Counted from the first letter of the stretch, positions 1-12,610 are shown. The stretch: DNA of 64,000 nucleotides from Hyalella azteca (GCF_000764305.2 NW_025944986.1:248001-312000); one strand, 5' to 3'. The notes: generated by a model not told the origin, from the letters alone. A program made the numbers and translations.

Positions 1-149
1 ATTTTCACTGATTTGTTAAGGTTATGCAATACTAATTTTTATATTTTATAAACAAAAGTTTCCGAATGGAGTTCCCTCACGATTAATTACCTTTCAAATT
101 ATCATTATTTCTATTCATATGCGCGGCATATTTAGCTTTTAATACATAC

Positions 150-3100
150 CTGAAACTTGACGGACCAGCAGCTAATTCAGAAGGCTCAGACTCTATTAGC
201 TTCGAAACTGTGTCGGATTTAACTTTTCTTCTTTCAAAGGAGGTTTTATTATCTCTTACTATCACAGTATTATGTAAATCTACATCTGCAGTCATACTTG
301 AAGACTGATGTTCTGTCTCTGATTCAAAACCAGGAGTTACGAGTCGATTTTTATTCACAGCAGGTTGTGAATGCGGATCTGGAGCTGTCGGATGGCTATG
401 ATCAGCCGCTTGTTTCGTATCGTGTTCTCTTTGTGGTGGATATGTGACATTTGATGCTTGGCTTGAGTCCATGGAAGCAAATTTCGAGTCATTGGCTTCT
501 TGCGTATCGTTTTCATCTTTATCGGAACCTGCAATTTTACAAGAAGCGGCAAATTCCGCAAGTTCTCGGGAAATACTTGTGGCTTGACTGCTGCTGCCTC
601 TCTCTATCGCAGATTCCAGTTTCTTGATGAGGTAGGTCATCTTCATGGCGTTGGTATCACTCCAACATGAACTTTCTGCACTCATTGTTGCTGAGTAGGA
701 AAACACAAGTAAATGGTCAAGAAGTTTTGCTAGCATCGAATTTCAGTATTTCTATTAGATTTAGTATATTACTGTTAGGTGAATACCGAGAGCTGTTCGA
801 AACAGGAATATATCAATTAAATATTATATGAAATTCCATTCAGAATAAATCTAGGAATTACACATCAGTAATTCGAGACAGACAGAAACAATTATTATTG
901 TCAAATAATTTTAAAAATAATTGTATGGGAGCGCGTTTACCCAATGTCACTTATGAATTTTCATTCCTAAATATAGAGCTATATTAGGGCTTGCGCTGTT
1001 AAAAGTTAAGAAGAAGCGTAAAATATAGTATGTTTCGATGTGTTGCTCAGTAGCTTAAAACAACAATTTAATTTGCATGTTAGTGGGAAAATACCAACTG
1101 AATCGTGGAAAATTACGCTTGATTCACACCACACTGCCAGTCACGGTCATGTTAAATATTATTTAATGAATTTCCATAGAAGCATTCACACCAACCGTGC
1201 CAGTCACGGTCAAGTTCAATATTATTTAATGAATTTCCATAGAAACATTCACACCAACCGTGCCAATCACGGTCAAGTTCAATATTATTTAATGAATTTC
1301 CATAGAAACATTCACACCAACCGTGCCAATCACGGTCAAGTTCAATATTATTTAATGAATTCCATAGAAGCATTCACACCAACCGTGCCAGTCACGGTCA
1401 AGTTCAATATTCTTCAATGAATTTCTATAGAAACATTCACACCAACCGTGCCAGTCACGGTCAAAGCAAAAGATATGTTGACCGGGACATGATTGGTATG
1501 CAGTGTATTTTTTAATATTGGTATGCTGGGTATTTTAAGAATTTGTAAATTGTATCTTTAACTCTTACATATTGGCAATTTTGTCTTGTGTAAAGTAATA
1601 AAAAAATTATGGACCTCTTCAATAAACGTTGTCACATTAAGTTCATGAATTAAACAGCGAGGAAATTAATTATATATGGGATAGCGACTCAAATTGCAAA
1701 TGAAAAGAATTCATTAGGAAACTAATTAAAATATATATTTATTGATGGAAAATATAACCTCTACCTTAATATATAGGTAGTTTCATAGAAAATAAACGAA
1801 GACATGATTTACAAGTAAACATTGGGACTGGCATATGACAGTTTAATGTGAACCAAGCGGTAGGATTATTCGAAATCCCCTTTATAAGCACGAAAAATTA
1901 GTGCTACAGAAGTCAAGCGTTAACTCGGTTTAAGGTTTTTTTTAAGATAGGAAGGAAATAAAATAATCGTTTGGTTTTCATATGGCCATATCTTATTCAT
2001 GGATGGTAGCTTTTGAAACTTCTTGCAAAGGACGCGCCGACAATCATGCTTGTTTACAAAAATCATGAATTGCGACTGGCATATGACAGTTTAGTGTGAA
2101 CCAAACGGTAGGATAAACATACAGTAATCGAAATGTTCATAACACGCACGAAAAATGATTGCTATTGAAGTCAATAGTTAACTCCGTTTAATTCTTTTCA
2201 ATATAGCAAGAAAATAAAGTATTCGTTTGGTTTTCATATTCGTATTTGTTTAGTTTTCGTATTCAAGGATGGTAGCTTTTGAAACTTCATGCAAAGAACG
2301 CCTACAATCATACTTGTTTCCAAAAATAATGATGGTTTATTTAGCTGCGAGTCTAGTGAAACGATGTGATGGATAAATATTAATATTGAATTGTAATGGA
2401 AAAAATTGAACGAAAAAAAAGTGAACGTGATCATTATAGGCAATATTTTGAACCAATGTGCAAAGATTAAAATACAATTCCAGTCATCGAATATAAAAGT
2501 TTATTAGCGTGAATAATATCTCTATTCGAATAATGTTTCAAGTTGTATCGGAAAATCAAATGAAAGGATGTTATACCCATTTTCTGTTTGGAAATATTTT
2601 TGACGGATCTATTGCAATGAATAAATAAAAATGGATATTTATTTAATGGAAAATTGTATTAATTTTCGAATGATAATGGCATGCTATAACAGAGCATTCA
2701 ACTCGGCGGCATGCAGTGGAATGTGTTTGTTTCGCATTCAACAATTGCTATGGCCTGAAAATGGTCATTTAGTGTTGAATTTTCAAAAACATTGTAAAAT
2801 CTATTTTTGGCATCACTTTCATACAAAAGTAGCCCTCAAAAAGTAGTCTTGAATGCTTTGAAAATCTGATTCCAGCAATCAGATTTTTTGGTGAAATTTG
2901 ATCAAGTCACGTAGAATCCAATTTATAAAAAAGTGAAAGGGCGGCCTAATCGACACGGACTTGAAATGCACACTCCAAATAATAATTATAGGCATCAACG
3001 AATCCTTAGTGCTTTAAAATTTGGTGGACTTATGATATCAATAAGTTTTATTCCACGTGGATTTTTATCAGACATGTACTAAATTTCGAATTTCTATAAA

Positions 3101-6100
3101 TTTTGTGCTTAGCACTTTCTTTCACGGTTGTTCCACCTCAAAATCAAATTATACTCTTCTTGTGTTAAGATTTTCGAAAAGCTTTCAATGAAACTGCAGT
3201 AGCGAAGTCTATCTAGAGGAAAATTTGAGATAAAAAATAACGAGTAAATGAAAAATGAAGCAGGTTAATTCTTCGTTCACGCGCGCTTCAGTTGAGTGGG
3301 ATGGGGCGAGTGGGAGTTGAGTGGGAGTGTTGCAATAATTAATAGATACAAATTTCTACAATAAATGTTATCTACTAAACTGGTAATGTGGATGTGAAAA
3401 GCTGATTTCACTTATACTCTGTCTTAAGAAATTATGCTTCTGATTAAATTGAACAATTCCCTCCACTATTTTCAAATTTCAGCAGGGTATTAGACAATAA
3501 TCTTCAAATAATAATTAATTTCAACGCATTCGGATCGAATTGAAATAGAATTCAGCGTAACGTTCGTAATTCCTTGTAAGTCTATTTAATTTCAATGTTA
3601 AAGAGAAGACAATTAACTAGGCGCTAGACACGACACACAATACACAATAGACGTACAATGAGTCAGTGAACAGGTACCTAAGATAACGATCAAGTCAGGG
3701 AAATGGTTGTAAGAACCTAACTTATTTTTCCAAGCAGGTTGGAGGAATTAATTTCGGTAATACATCATTAATCTCACCTTTAAGATCGTCAATTCCTTTT
3801 TTGAGAGTGAGTCGACGCTTGAGCTCTTCCGCAGCTTGCAGTTGTTGGCTCTTGTTCAGGGAATCTTGGTCACCGCCACTAGTTTGAGTCATGATATTTC
3901 CTGAAATATTAGTTTCAGCCTGATTGAAGTCGTTAATGACATCCACAGACAATGCGTCAGCAAAATCTTCAGTCCCGTCTGAATCACAGTCTGCCTGACA
4001 CGCTTCTTCAAAGTAGACATTTATGGGGGAAGCTCTCTGGCTATGCACGGCTTCTATCTCTTGAAACTCGGAATCTTCTATCAACTCAAACGAGTTCGGT
4101 AGCACAGAAAGCGAGTGATGTATCTCTAAGTCTTCCATAACTGTTTCTTCTACCGGAGGGCTATTCAGAATTTCCGGCTCATCGCCGTTAATGTTTCTAG
4201 AGGGAAGGGCTGCAGGTGTTGACACTCGGGCATCTCGCCCCAGGTCATTGCCACTGTTGGCGGTTGTAGCGGGTTTGTATTTATTCTCAACATTTGTATT
4301 AGAATTTGCATCTGAAATTCGACTAAAATTGAAGGAAGAGCTGTTAACGTTGTCTTTAGTGTGGATAATAAGCTTCCGTGATGGCTTGGCTACATTTGGC
4401 TTGGTAAGTTTAGGTCTCAATCTCTCCACTTCCGCCAGTGCTGCCATTTCGTCGAACTTTGAAATTGCAGAGGAAATATCAATGTCAGGATTTTTCAGCG
4501 TTAGCCTTGCACTTCGACCATTTTTTCCTCCTGAATATTTAATTTCATTGCAAGGTACTTTGTCTTCAAAGAGACTGGTTTGGGTTTTGACCAATCCAAC
4601 GTTTTTGTTTATATTCCGTGTCTCTTTTTTATTCAGTTGACAATCAAGTGCAGTTCCAGGCTTCTGGTCGAATACATTAATTGTATTCTTCACCGCCCCA
4701 ATCGGACTTAATATCAAGCGTTTTCGGTTATCACGTTTGTAGAAGTTCCTATCATTGTTGTACTGAGTAAAAAATGAGTCAATTTCCTTGCTTAATTCCC
4801 TGTCTTGGAATTCTAATCTGGTTTCAACAATTTTTGTATTGTTTTTTTGTATTTTAGTTGCTCCTGCTGTTTCAAATTTACTAAGATTTTCTTTAAACTT
4901 TGCCACACGAGACTTTCGAACTTCGTTGAGAGCTGAATGCAAATCTGCTGCTGATGATTCATTCTTCCGCTTAAACTGTGAGTATTGTTCACTCGTATCG
5001 ACTTCTGATTTTTCCTTTACTTTGTTGAAAATAACAATTGGATCTTGAGTTGCCTTACCGTCACTTCCACCGAAGTACTTTTTGAGTTCCAATTCCCACC
5101 GCGCTTGTCTTTCTGATTTCAGCACCTCAGAAATAGGTCGTTCACTCACAACTTCTTTGCTTCTTACTGATCTTGTTAATATTTTGTTCGCAGTTTCCTG
5201 ATTTGTATGATTTGAGAAAGTGAACTGGGGTGAGTCGTCATCTTCAGAAACTTCTCTCTGAGGCGAAATAATTGAACCATCTTCTCTAATTCTTGTAGGA
5301 TTCGTTGGACGTCTAGAAGAACAAGCTTCGCATGTAATCTTCCATGACAAGTTAATTAAAGTGCAGACATTGCATTGCCACCGTAGCTTTGCTTCTGGTC
5401 TAGCATTGATGTCCAGCGGAGGAGGAATGCTGTTTTCCGAAAGTAAAGATGTGTTATCCGACACATTCTTTGGAATCAATTGACTTAGTTTGACGTTGCT
5501 TTTTATGGCATTTGCATTAAAATTATCCATATTATCACTCATTCGTTTGTAAAATTGTTCTTTTTTCTCTTCTTCATTTATCCGCTGTATTTCTTGTTGA
5601 ACATCTGCAAGTTCTTCCATTATTTCTCTTGCATAGGAAGTCTTGCAATTATTCTCACAAAAAGTTTCAGTTCGAATACTAACATCTTGATAAATACCGT
5701 CCATATTTTGAGTAGTGATTGAGTTAAGATCGCTGAAAAAATCATCTATGGCAGTGGTACTAGATGACGTCACTGACTCTGAAGCTTCTAGTATAACGGA
5801 CACATCGGGTGCGAACAAATTGTTCATTCGTAAGCCGAAGTTCTTGGGGGCATTGGAGGCGATTCTATCAGAATTTGTGCGCGTTGTAATGCCTGAAAAA
5901 ACTCTCGACTGTTTCCCTGTCGAAGGTAACTGTTTCAGTGCAAGTGGTGTTTTGATGTCCTTGGCTAAGTTATAAAATTGTTCGGCGTCCAAATTAGCCA
6001 TTTGAATCAAACTTGGGCATTGAGCATGAGAATTCGTAAGTTTCCGTCTAGCTAATTCATCCAACTGTGCCGTAGTCGGTTCAGAGGGTTTACTGCTGTG

Positions 6101-7681
6101 AGGTTTTCCAGCAAAATCTCGTGGTGTTTCTATGTTTTTGCTTCTAACTATAGCTGTTCCGTGTGCTTCATGGTTGTATCCCGTTGAACTTTTAGATTTA
6201 CCTATAAATGAATTCGTTTGCTGACTATCCGTTGAATCTGAAAGTTTTATTGAAGAATTGTGCTCTTTTTGTGCCTCTCCGGGTTTCCCCGGCGTATTGT
6301 AGTACGTATGATCAGCGCCAGAAGAAGATTGACTCACGTCTTCTTGCTTGAGGTAGAGGGTTTTCGGAGGGTTCGATTCTACTGATTGACTTCCACTCTC
6401 AGGCTGAACTATTTTCAATGCTGTATCTACTTCAGCATCTAGCTGGCCTGCTAACATGGAAATTTGTGACTTGCGTTTAGTTCTGCAAGATTCAACTACT
6501 TTTTGAAAGATGGATTTTTCATTCTGACTTGTCCTGCAATGATTAGGCGAATTTGTCGAAACGGCTATTTTGCCGTCGTTGAATTGCAACTCAGGTCTCC
6601 AGAACTCGTAAACTTGGTCAATTACATGGTCGCTTCTCGATGAAGATTTGGCGATCTTACTTTTAGTCCTTCGTTTATACCAAGGTTTCGAAAATTTTGA
6701 ATTTGGCTCAAGATTTTGAGTGCTCGAGAACTCGTGGATGCTACCGTTTTGGTCGATCCGGATAGATTTTAGAGAAGTGGTGCTACTGATGCTACAGCTG
6801 GAGCTATTTTGACTGTTCGTACTCCGGAGAGTCGACGTGACTGAACGAGCTGTATTCTGCAGACTAACAGAAGAAGTGAACATTTCAGTAGACGTTAAAG
6901 TTGAATGAACTGTAAAAGTTTGCTGCGATGCTCCAGATTGTGTGATTGGAGGATCGGGGGCCTTTCTTTTGGTACGGCCTACTTCCTTACCGTCCTTTGA
7001 ACCCAGCTCCGCAAGATTGTTTTTTGCATCACTAGTACAATTTATGTTATCATAGAAAGGATTAGTACTTGTCTCATTTGAAGTATTGACTGAAATATTA
7101 TGGCCGCTTCCTTCGTCGCATAAGTTTGGAGGCTGAGGCGCACTTCTCTTTTTAATTTCGCTTGAAGTCTTAGCTTCACCGTAACGCAAAATTCCACTGT
7201 CATTTGTGCTGATTTTTGAAAACCTTTTATCACATTTAAAAGAATTTGACCGGGGCAAATCACTTGGTCGATGCTTTTTTTCTGATGATCTTTCAAATGA
7301 TTGATCGAAAGTATTCTGGTTATCTACACTTCTGCTCTTACAGAGCGGCACAAAAATATTGTCTGGAATCGAACCACTAAGAGTGGACGCGCTGTCGGTG
7401 GTCGTTCTGCTGCAAGTGCCCAGAGAATCTGAGCGTCGCACTTTCCCCTGGAACCATTTGAATATTTTTAACAACCCGTTTTTCTTGGGAAGGGATTCGT
7501 TGTCACAACTTCTCGCGTGGCAGGACAAACGACTTCGTCTTTTCTTTGTGTCAGGCACTGGACCGAATGGACTTTTTGGTGCTACGTTGCTCATTGTGAT
7601 GTCGTATTTACGGCAACAAGATGAAACCTCCGTCATGAAATTATTTTTCATAAATAAATCCTCAATGCGGATTTCTTCCAT
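150..7681 (-). CDS. Large NZF zinc-finger protein, 5' part; candidate LUBEL-type linear-ubiquitin E3 ligase (partial)
   Basis: Two coding exons are seen. Exon 1 is 7681-3778 (1301 codons plus 1 nt) and exon 2 is 690-150; the gene continues past the left edge. The ATG at 7681 has an in-frame TGA five codons upstream. Exon 1 ends at AAAG/GTGAGA and exon 2 starts after a pyrimidine-rich tract ending CTACTCAG; joining them keeps one frame. Exon 2 ends at TTTCAG/GTATGT. The protein is long, polar and Ser/Asn-rich, so mostly disordered, with a probable coiled coil near residues 690-720. One NZF/RanBP2-type finger is visible: W768, C770, C773, N777, C784, C787. Exon 2 contains LIKKLESAIERG followed by a second helix, which resembles the N-terminal dimerising segment of HOIL-1/SHARPIN. 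NZF plus that motif suggests a LUBAC/LUBEL protein, but no UBA or RBR domain lies in the window, so the name is an inference. Another NZF scaffold is possible. Confidence 0.6.
1120..1465. repeat. 63-bp minisatellite, about 5 copies
   Basis: The unit containing GTCACGGTCAAGTTCAATA recurs at 63-bp steps near 1138, 1200, 1263, 1326, 1388 and 1451. Because 63 is a multiple of three, both strands stay open, which explains the ORFs over this region. Each junction carries ACCGTG-5 nt-CACGGT, a small hairpin. Confidence 0.9.
1828..2330. repeat. Diverged tandem duplication of about 240 bp
   Basis: The segment beginning GGACTGGCATATGACAGTTT near 1828 recurs as GCGACTGGCATATGACAG near 2071. Both copies keep GGTAGCTTTTGAAACTTC and CAATCAT near their ends. 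The copies differ by substitutions and small indels, so the duplication is not recent. Confidence 0.75.
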
Positions 7682-7781
7682 AACACTTTCTCTTCACATC
7701 TTGAGTTACGGTAGAAGAAGTGTTGCATTGATCAACCCTTTGTCTATTGATTCATTGCCGTCTTCATTGCCATAAACGCTA

Positions 7782-8563
7782 AAAGACCTTATAAACAGAG
7801 TTACCGCTACTAGAAAGGGTAAACAAAATGCACTGGGAATAACAGTTCGTTCAATCCACGATAACACATGCATCTTTTCTTCACAGAATTTCTGATGCTT
7901 AAAAATTTCAAAATAACGTGGAAAAAGTTATCGAAATTTGTGGGTTTGTGAAGATCTATATTTTGCTATTACTTTTCCCGATAATATCTGAAAATTGGAA
8001 TTTAACACATTGAGATTCTAATTTTAAAAGTGTAGAAATAATTTTTACTGTGGTGAGAATAAGTATCCTCGACGTCACAAATGGTGTTTCCTAGTTCATG
8101 GACAGTGAAATTAGTGTCTTCAGGGTTAAATTGTACCAATTATATTACATAGATGAGTACTGCCTCAAGTTTCTAAACAATGTGCTATTCGTAGAGCAAA
8201 ATAAATGACTGATCTTCAAAATTATTTAATTTTATGATAAAAAAATGTTTGAATGCTCGTCGTTTTTTTAAACATAATTAGCTACACTATTGTTTGTTTT
8301 AAAAACTTATCACCACAAATCAATTCCAGTGATATTTTTTAGTCTAAAAAATCACTGATCAAGGTTTTTCCACTGTCAACTCACGGCTTAATAATGAGTA
8401 AAAAAGATTTGCATCATCCTAGTCTGGAATAGTACACAGAAAAAGTGACAAAGCCTTTAGACCGATGCAGGGAATTGTTCCCGCTGTTTATCAGTTCAAG
8501 CATGCAAGTAAATACATTGTTTATCGCAGCAATCAATAATATTCTGAAATCGGTGATGTCTGG
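7782..8563. other. Intergenic, nothing recognised
   Basis: AT-rich sequence upstream of the NZF protein gene. It should hold that gene's promoter and 5' untranslated exon(s), but I see no core-promoter motif I would defend. Confidence 0.4.
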
Positions 8564-8566
8564 CCC

Positions 8567-8713
8567 TGGGCCTATACTTTCAAAAAAAGTTGAGAGATCG
8601 TAAGTTCATCCGCCAATCATTGACGGCCTTTCAAGCAAAATCCACCAATCATAGACAAGAAAATAGAGCGTAAGTACTTACGTTCACTTAGCGAGTTTTG
8701 AAAGCATGGCCCC
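8567..8713 (+). mobile_element. MITE, copy 1 of the CTATACTTTCAAAA family
   Basis: About 147 bp with imperfect terminal inverted repeats, GGGCCTATACTTTCAAAA at the left and TTTTGAAAGCATGGCCC at the right. It has no coding capacity. Near the right end lies the perfect palindrome CGTAAGTACTTACG. Five more copies occur in the window. Confidence 0.8.
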
Positions 8714-8861
8714 TGGTCCTATACTTTCAGAAAAAAGTTGAGAGATCGTAAGTTCATCAGCCAATCATTGACGGCCTTTCAAGCAAAATCCACCAATCAT
8801 GGACAAGAAAATAGAGCGTAAGTACTTACGTTCACTTAGCGAGTTTTGAAAGCATGGCCCC
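8714..8861 (+). mobile_element. MITE, copy 2, in direct tandem with copy 1
   Basis: Nearly identical to copy 1 and joined to it head to tail with no spacer beyond a shared terminus. Such a tandem points to unequal exchange or to insertion into the end of an existing copy. Confidence 0.8.
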
Positions 8862-10235
8862 TGATTTCTGGTTCAACGCGAATGATGCGACGACCGCGGC
8901 TAGTTCTCACATACGCCCAATATTATATTATTTTGCCTGGAAATTTCAAAGCAGTATACGCTTAAGATAATGAGTTTACCACGGCAGCCTTTATTTCCTT
9001 AGTCAAATACTAAATTATTAACGTAATTTTACCCTTTATCCCATTACCCGTGTGCGCAACTGCGAGCTACCTTACTTCATAATAATTCAATTTCAAGCCG
9101 GAATATAATTGCAAAAATGAAATTTTGAATAAATATCTTATCTTGCAATTATTTTAAAATTGCATTTAAATGAGCAGCAGAGCTAAAATTTATTCATAAT
9201 AATTGAAATATAGCTGAGCTATAATTCATAATTCATTATTGAGCAGAACTATAATTCATTAAAAATATTAATCGGTAAATAAATGATGGTTCGATGTCTG
9301 TTGCAATAAGTCGTTGAGCCAGCTTTGTTTTCATCCCAACTAAATGATAATATAATTGAATGAATTATACAAAGCGAATGCAAATAAAATATTAATTTGC
9401 TAATTACCTATAATTTTCTTAGTGAGCAATAATCCCTCTTTAATTCGAAATTTAACAAGATCTCGAATGTCGTGCGCTATTGTGCAAGGCCAGATTTTTT
9501 CTTGCTGTATTATATTTCCGTGGGATATTTTCGTTTATTTTAGTTAGTGAGTTTAGAAGAGGCATGCAATTTCGATGAAGCCGTGTTGAAGTGGTTATCA
9601 TCCATATATTAATAACAGCAAAAATAGCGGTACGAAAATATTAGTTCCGCTCTTTCGAGTGCGGGTGGTTTTTGGACACTTCACCGAACTCACCCGCGCC
9701 TCGTCATCGGATTAAAACACAAAACGCAAATTAGGCGCAACTGAACAGCTCTTATGTCTCTCAATTCTGAAGGGGTATGCATGAAATTTAGAACATTTCT
9801 AATTATTGAAAATAAGTCACAGGAAGAATTATAACACAGCTTTACGTCACTTCGTTGTCAATTAAAACGGAAAAGTGTGAATTTTGCGCCACTGACCATC
9901 TCATAAGTCCCTCAATTCATAATGAAACGGCATGAAATTGATGACCTAACTAATTGAGAACAAGATGCCTCGATGTCGCCACTATTTTTTCCATTGCTTT
10001 GATTTAAACTAAATGTGAAGGACTTTCTCGTATTCTAGACCTTTGGGAACTATAATACTGCTATATTCTATGATGCGCCGACATGGCGGGTTAAAATAAG
10101 AGGTTCATGACGAACGTCTTCTCGAAAGAAATGATATAAAAATAGATAAAAATATCAATAATACGGTACGATGCATGAGTGGAACATATACATATGAACC
10201 AAATAATAATAAAAACAAATAATCAGACATAAATA
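8862..10235. other. Intergenic; weak divergent duplication only
   Basis: AT-rich. Segments near 9713-9800 and 9865-9960 resemble each other (both run from a TTAAAAC box through TCTCAATTC or CCTCAATTC to CATGAAATT), which suggests an old duplication of about 150 bp. No gene is seen. Confidence 0.4.
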
Positions 10236-10238
10236 ACT

Positions 10239-10577
10239 TTTGCTGATTCGCACGTCAATAATTCGGCTATTTCTGCTGGGTTCGCGGCTCGTGCGGCGGA
10301 GGATAGCAAGAGACGTAAATACGCGGCGTTGGCAGCTCGGTATCGTTTCGAGCCAGTCGCATTAGAAACGACGGGCACATATGGTGAAACGACTGGTCCT
10401 TTAATATCACAGATTGGCCGTCGCATTACGGAATTGTCCGGCGAACGTAGAGAGACTCTATGGTTGGAGCAAAGGTTGGGTTTGGCTGTGCAGAGAGGCA
10501 ATGCAGCTAGCATCCCAACAGCAGTCAGAGAAAAGTTCGACGTGGGCCCGCTCCTCGCTCGCGACACAGCTCAGTGA
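10239..10577 (+). mobile_element. LINE reverse-transcriptase protein, C-terminal fragment
   Basis: An open frame of about 113 codons includes AAEDSKRRKYAAL, then RFEPVALETTG, ISQIGRRITELSG and LEQRLGLAVQRGNAAS. This order is typical of the C-terminal tail of LINE ORF2 proteins found in many invertebrates. The frame has no start of its own and the RT core is absent, so this is a 5'-truncated dead copy. It is more GC-rich than its surroundings. Confidence 0.65.
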
Positions 10578-11344
10578 CTCTCGGAGTTGGTGTAGGCCAC
10601 CATCAGAGGCGTTAAGGCCGGGGCCCTGATCATTGACATGAAACCATTCCCTGTTTTTAATTAATAAATCCCTTTTTGTTGGAATGGTGAGTGTGGGAGG
10701 CCTTTAAAAGAAATTACACTAACCGAATAGCTTGTGGTTCGTTGGGTACAAACGGGCATCTCTTTCAAGGTCTTTACAATGAATGATATAGGAATCTGAG
10801 AAATTAACGAATTATAATTATTAACGTCGATTTGACTCCTTTTTGTGAGTAAAATTTCCATTTAGCAGTAGGCATGGAACACTAAAAATTTTGAACGGTG
10901 GCTACATATCACGGCCCTAAAAATGATCAACATTTATACATCAATTTCTTCACACAATAATACAAGTTAACGATAAGTCTCTTGATTTCGATAGTTTTGA
11001 AAATAATGTTCTTCGCATCCTTATTTTCAACAATCATAACTTTACCTTGACGAACATAGCCATTTTTATCAGAATAAACCTCAGTCACTGCCTCACTCTA
11101 CCGGTAGACCATAAACTTCAAAGCAATAACTGGTCTACTACGACAACCAAATCGTTTGGCTGTAGTAAAGGGCTACTTCTCGTCCATTTCTGTCTTTCCT
11201 AACATAGTGGCAAATACTGCTTACGCCCCCCAAGTCAAAATAAGTTAGCTAGATATTGAACTTATTGCTAACTTCTCTTGGGGTAAAGATAATCTCGCGA
11301 AAACAATACAGGAGGGAAAGTGACGCCGGATTGCAAGAGAAGCA

Positions 11345-11489
11345 GGGCCTATGCTTTCAAAAAAAGTTAAGATATTGTAAGTTCATCCGCCAATCATTGA
11401 CGGCCTTTCAAGCCAAATCCACCAATCATAGACAAGACAATAGAGTGTAAGTACTTACGTTCACTTAGCGAGTTTTGAAAGTATGGCCC
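11345..11489 (+). mobile_element. MITE copy 3, inserted in the BEL/Pao remnant
   Basis: Same family as the copies at 8.6 kb, with ends GGGCCTATGCTTTCAAAA and TTTTGAAAGTATGGCCC. It interrupts the Pao reading just after LTPNHI. Confidence 0.8.
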
Positions 11490-11719
11490 AATATGGTTGG
11501 GAGTAAGCGCTTCCAAGTCTGATGAGTCGTTCGTCAATTCGGTTAGTGGTCGATAATTGAGAATAGCAGCAACTTCACAGAATGGGAGCGCAGCCGTGGG
11601 TAACAAAATTGACTCGTAAACAGGCCCTGGGTCCAACGCCAACCATCAGCATGCAATATCTACACATAGCCTCAGATCAATGAGCTGTGGGTAACTCCGG
11701 CTAACAGTAAATCCGCTTT

Positions 11720-11915
11720 GTACAACACAGCCACTGCTTCACAGCGCTGGAGCCCAACTGGCCGGAGCGCAACAGGCCCTACCGCAACTGGCGGCGCAGG
11801 TTAGGTTAGGTGGTTACGTTAGGAGTAACTGTTGCGGTAGGGCCTGCTGCGCTCCGGCCAGTTGTGCTCCGGCCTGTATGCGCTCCGGCCTGTGACTGAA
11901 CTGCGCTGTTGTAGT
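11720..11915. repeat. GC-rich foldback element inside the Pao remnant
   Basis: Long imperfect inverted repeat. The best arms, about 38-40 bp each, are 11749-11788 and 11831-11870 (GCAACAGGCCCTACCGCAAC against GTTGCGGTAGGGCCTGCTGC). Weaker pairing extends outward to about 11720 and 11915. The loop contains GGTTAGGTTAGGTGG. The GC content is well above the surroundings, which suggests an inserted foldback or MITE-like element. Confidence 0.7.
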
Positions 11916-12610
11916 GGGCGCTTTGTGTCAAAAGCCGTGAAAATGCCCGGCTCCGTTACGCTCGGGAAGCGGGGAAGGTATATGAATCGCACTGTGGACT
12001 TGGGCTATGCTGACCTCTAGGCTCTAGCTATCCACCCCGCAGAATAGCGTATTCAGTTCTTCGTCATTTATGCGATTAGGTTTCTCCTTCATCAAAGCGT
12101 TTAGGATTTTTCGAATGGTTCTCATTTCGCGTTCTCAAACTCCCACAAAACTGCGAGGCTGATAAAGGTCGAAATTTCTATTCAATTGCTAATTGCTTCA
12201 TCAAATTCTTTACGACGCTCTCAGTCTAATTATGTATTTGTTCTGCCATCTCTTTATTTCTTGAAGTGAAATTCGTTCAGTTATCTGAGCGAATGGTCAT
12301 CATATTACCCAATCTTGACACGAATCCTCTGAAGGCATTAATGAATGAATCTGTATCATGGAAGATGCTACTTCAATGAGAATTGCACGACGGCATAGAC
12401 AGGTAAATATAACACCATACCGTTTACGGCATAGACAGGTAAATATCCCACCATACCGTTTTTCCGTTGAACGCCCTTCTGTGACCATTGAGGGACCGAA
12501 ATAATCTATTCCGACGTTGGTGATTGGCCGAATGACTATACTTCCTTACTACTTTGAAGCTCTGAAATCACTGAAAATGCCTATTTCGATTTTTGGACCA
12601 CTTCTCAGTG

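Larger units (their letters stand above)
691..3777 (-). other. Intron of the NZF protein gene
   Basis: Donor GTGAGA at 3777 and acceptor CTACTCAG at 691-698 on the minus strand. The intron is about 3.1 kb and AT-rich. It contains a 63-bp tandem array and a diverged direct duplication of about 240 bp (listed separately). I see no other gene in it. The open frames inside come from the repeats. Confidence 0.6.
10980..12610 (-). mobile_element. BEL/Pao retrotransposon remnant (integrase and pol C-terminus), nested
   Basis: On the minus strand, [29 protein letters not shown] and ILIEVASS are visible, then after a +1 frameshift [18 protein letters not shown] and MTIRSDN: the BEL/Pao integrase core. 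Further on come RTIRKILNALMKE, then after an interruption EVAAILNYRPLTEL and LEALTPNHI, and weak traces (DYLYPKRS, QERQKWTRSS, VDQLLL, LWSTGR) to about 10.99 kb. The frame carries stops, frameshifts and a 36-bp internal tandem duplication ([22 protein letters not shown]). A foldback element (about 11640-12030) and a MITE (11345-11489) split it. It is not functional. No LTRs were recognised. Confidence 0.8.

Noticed and set aside
1040..1420. 126-codon frame with 21-residue repeats
   Set aside because: Product of the 63-bp tandem array within an intron.
11800..11825. Telomere-like GGTTAGG repeats
   Set aside because: Only two to three units in the loop of a foldback element; no array.
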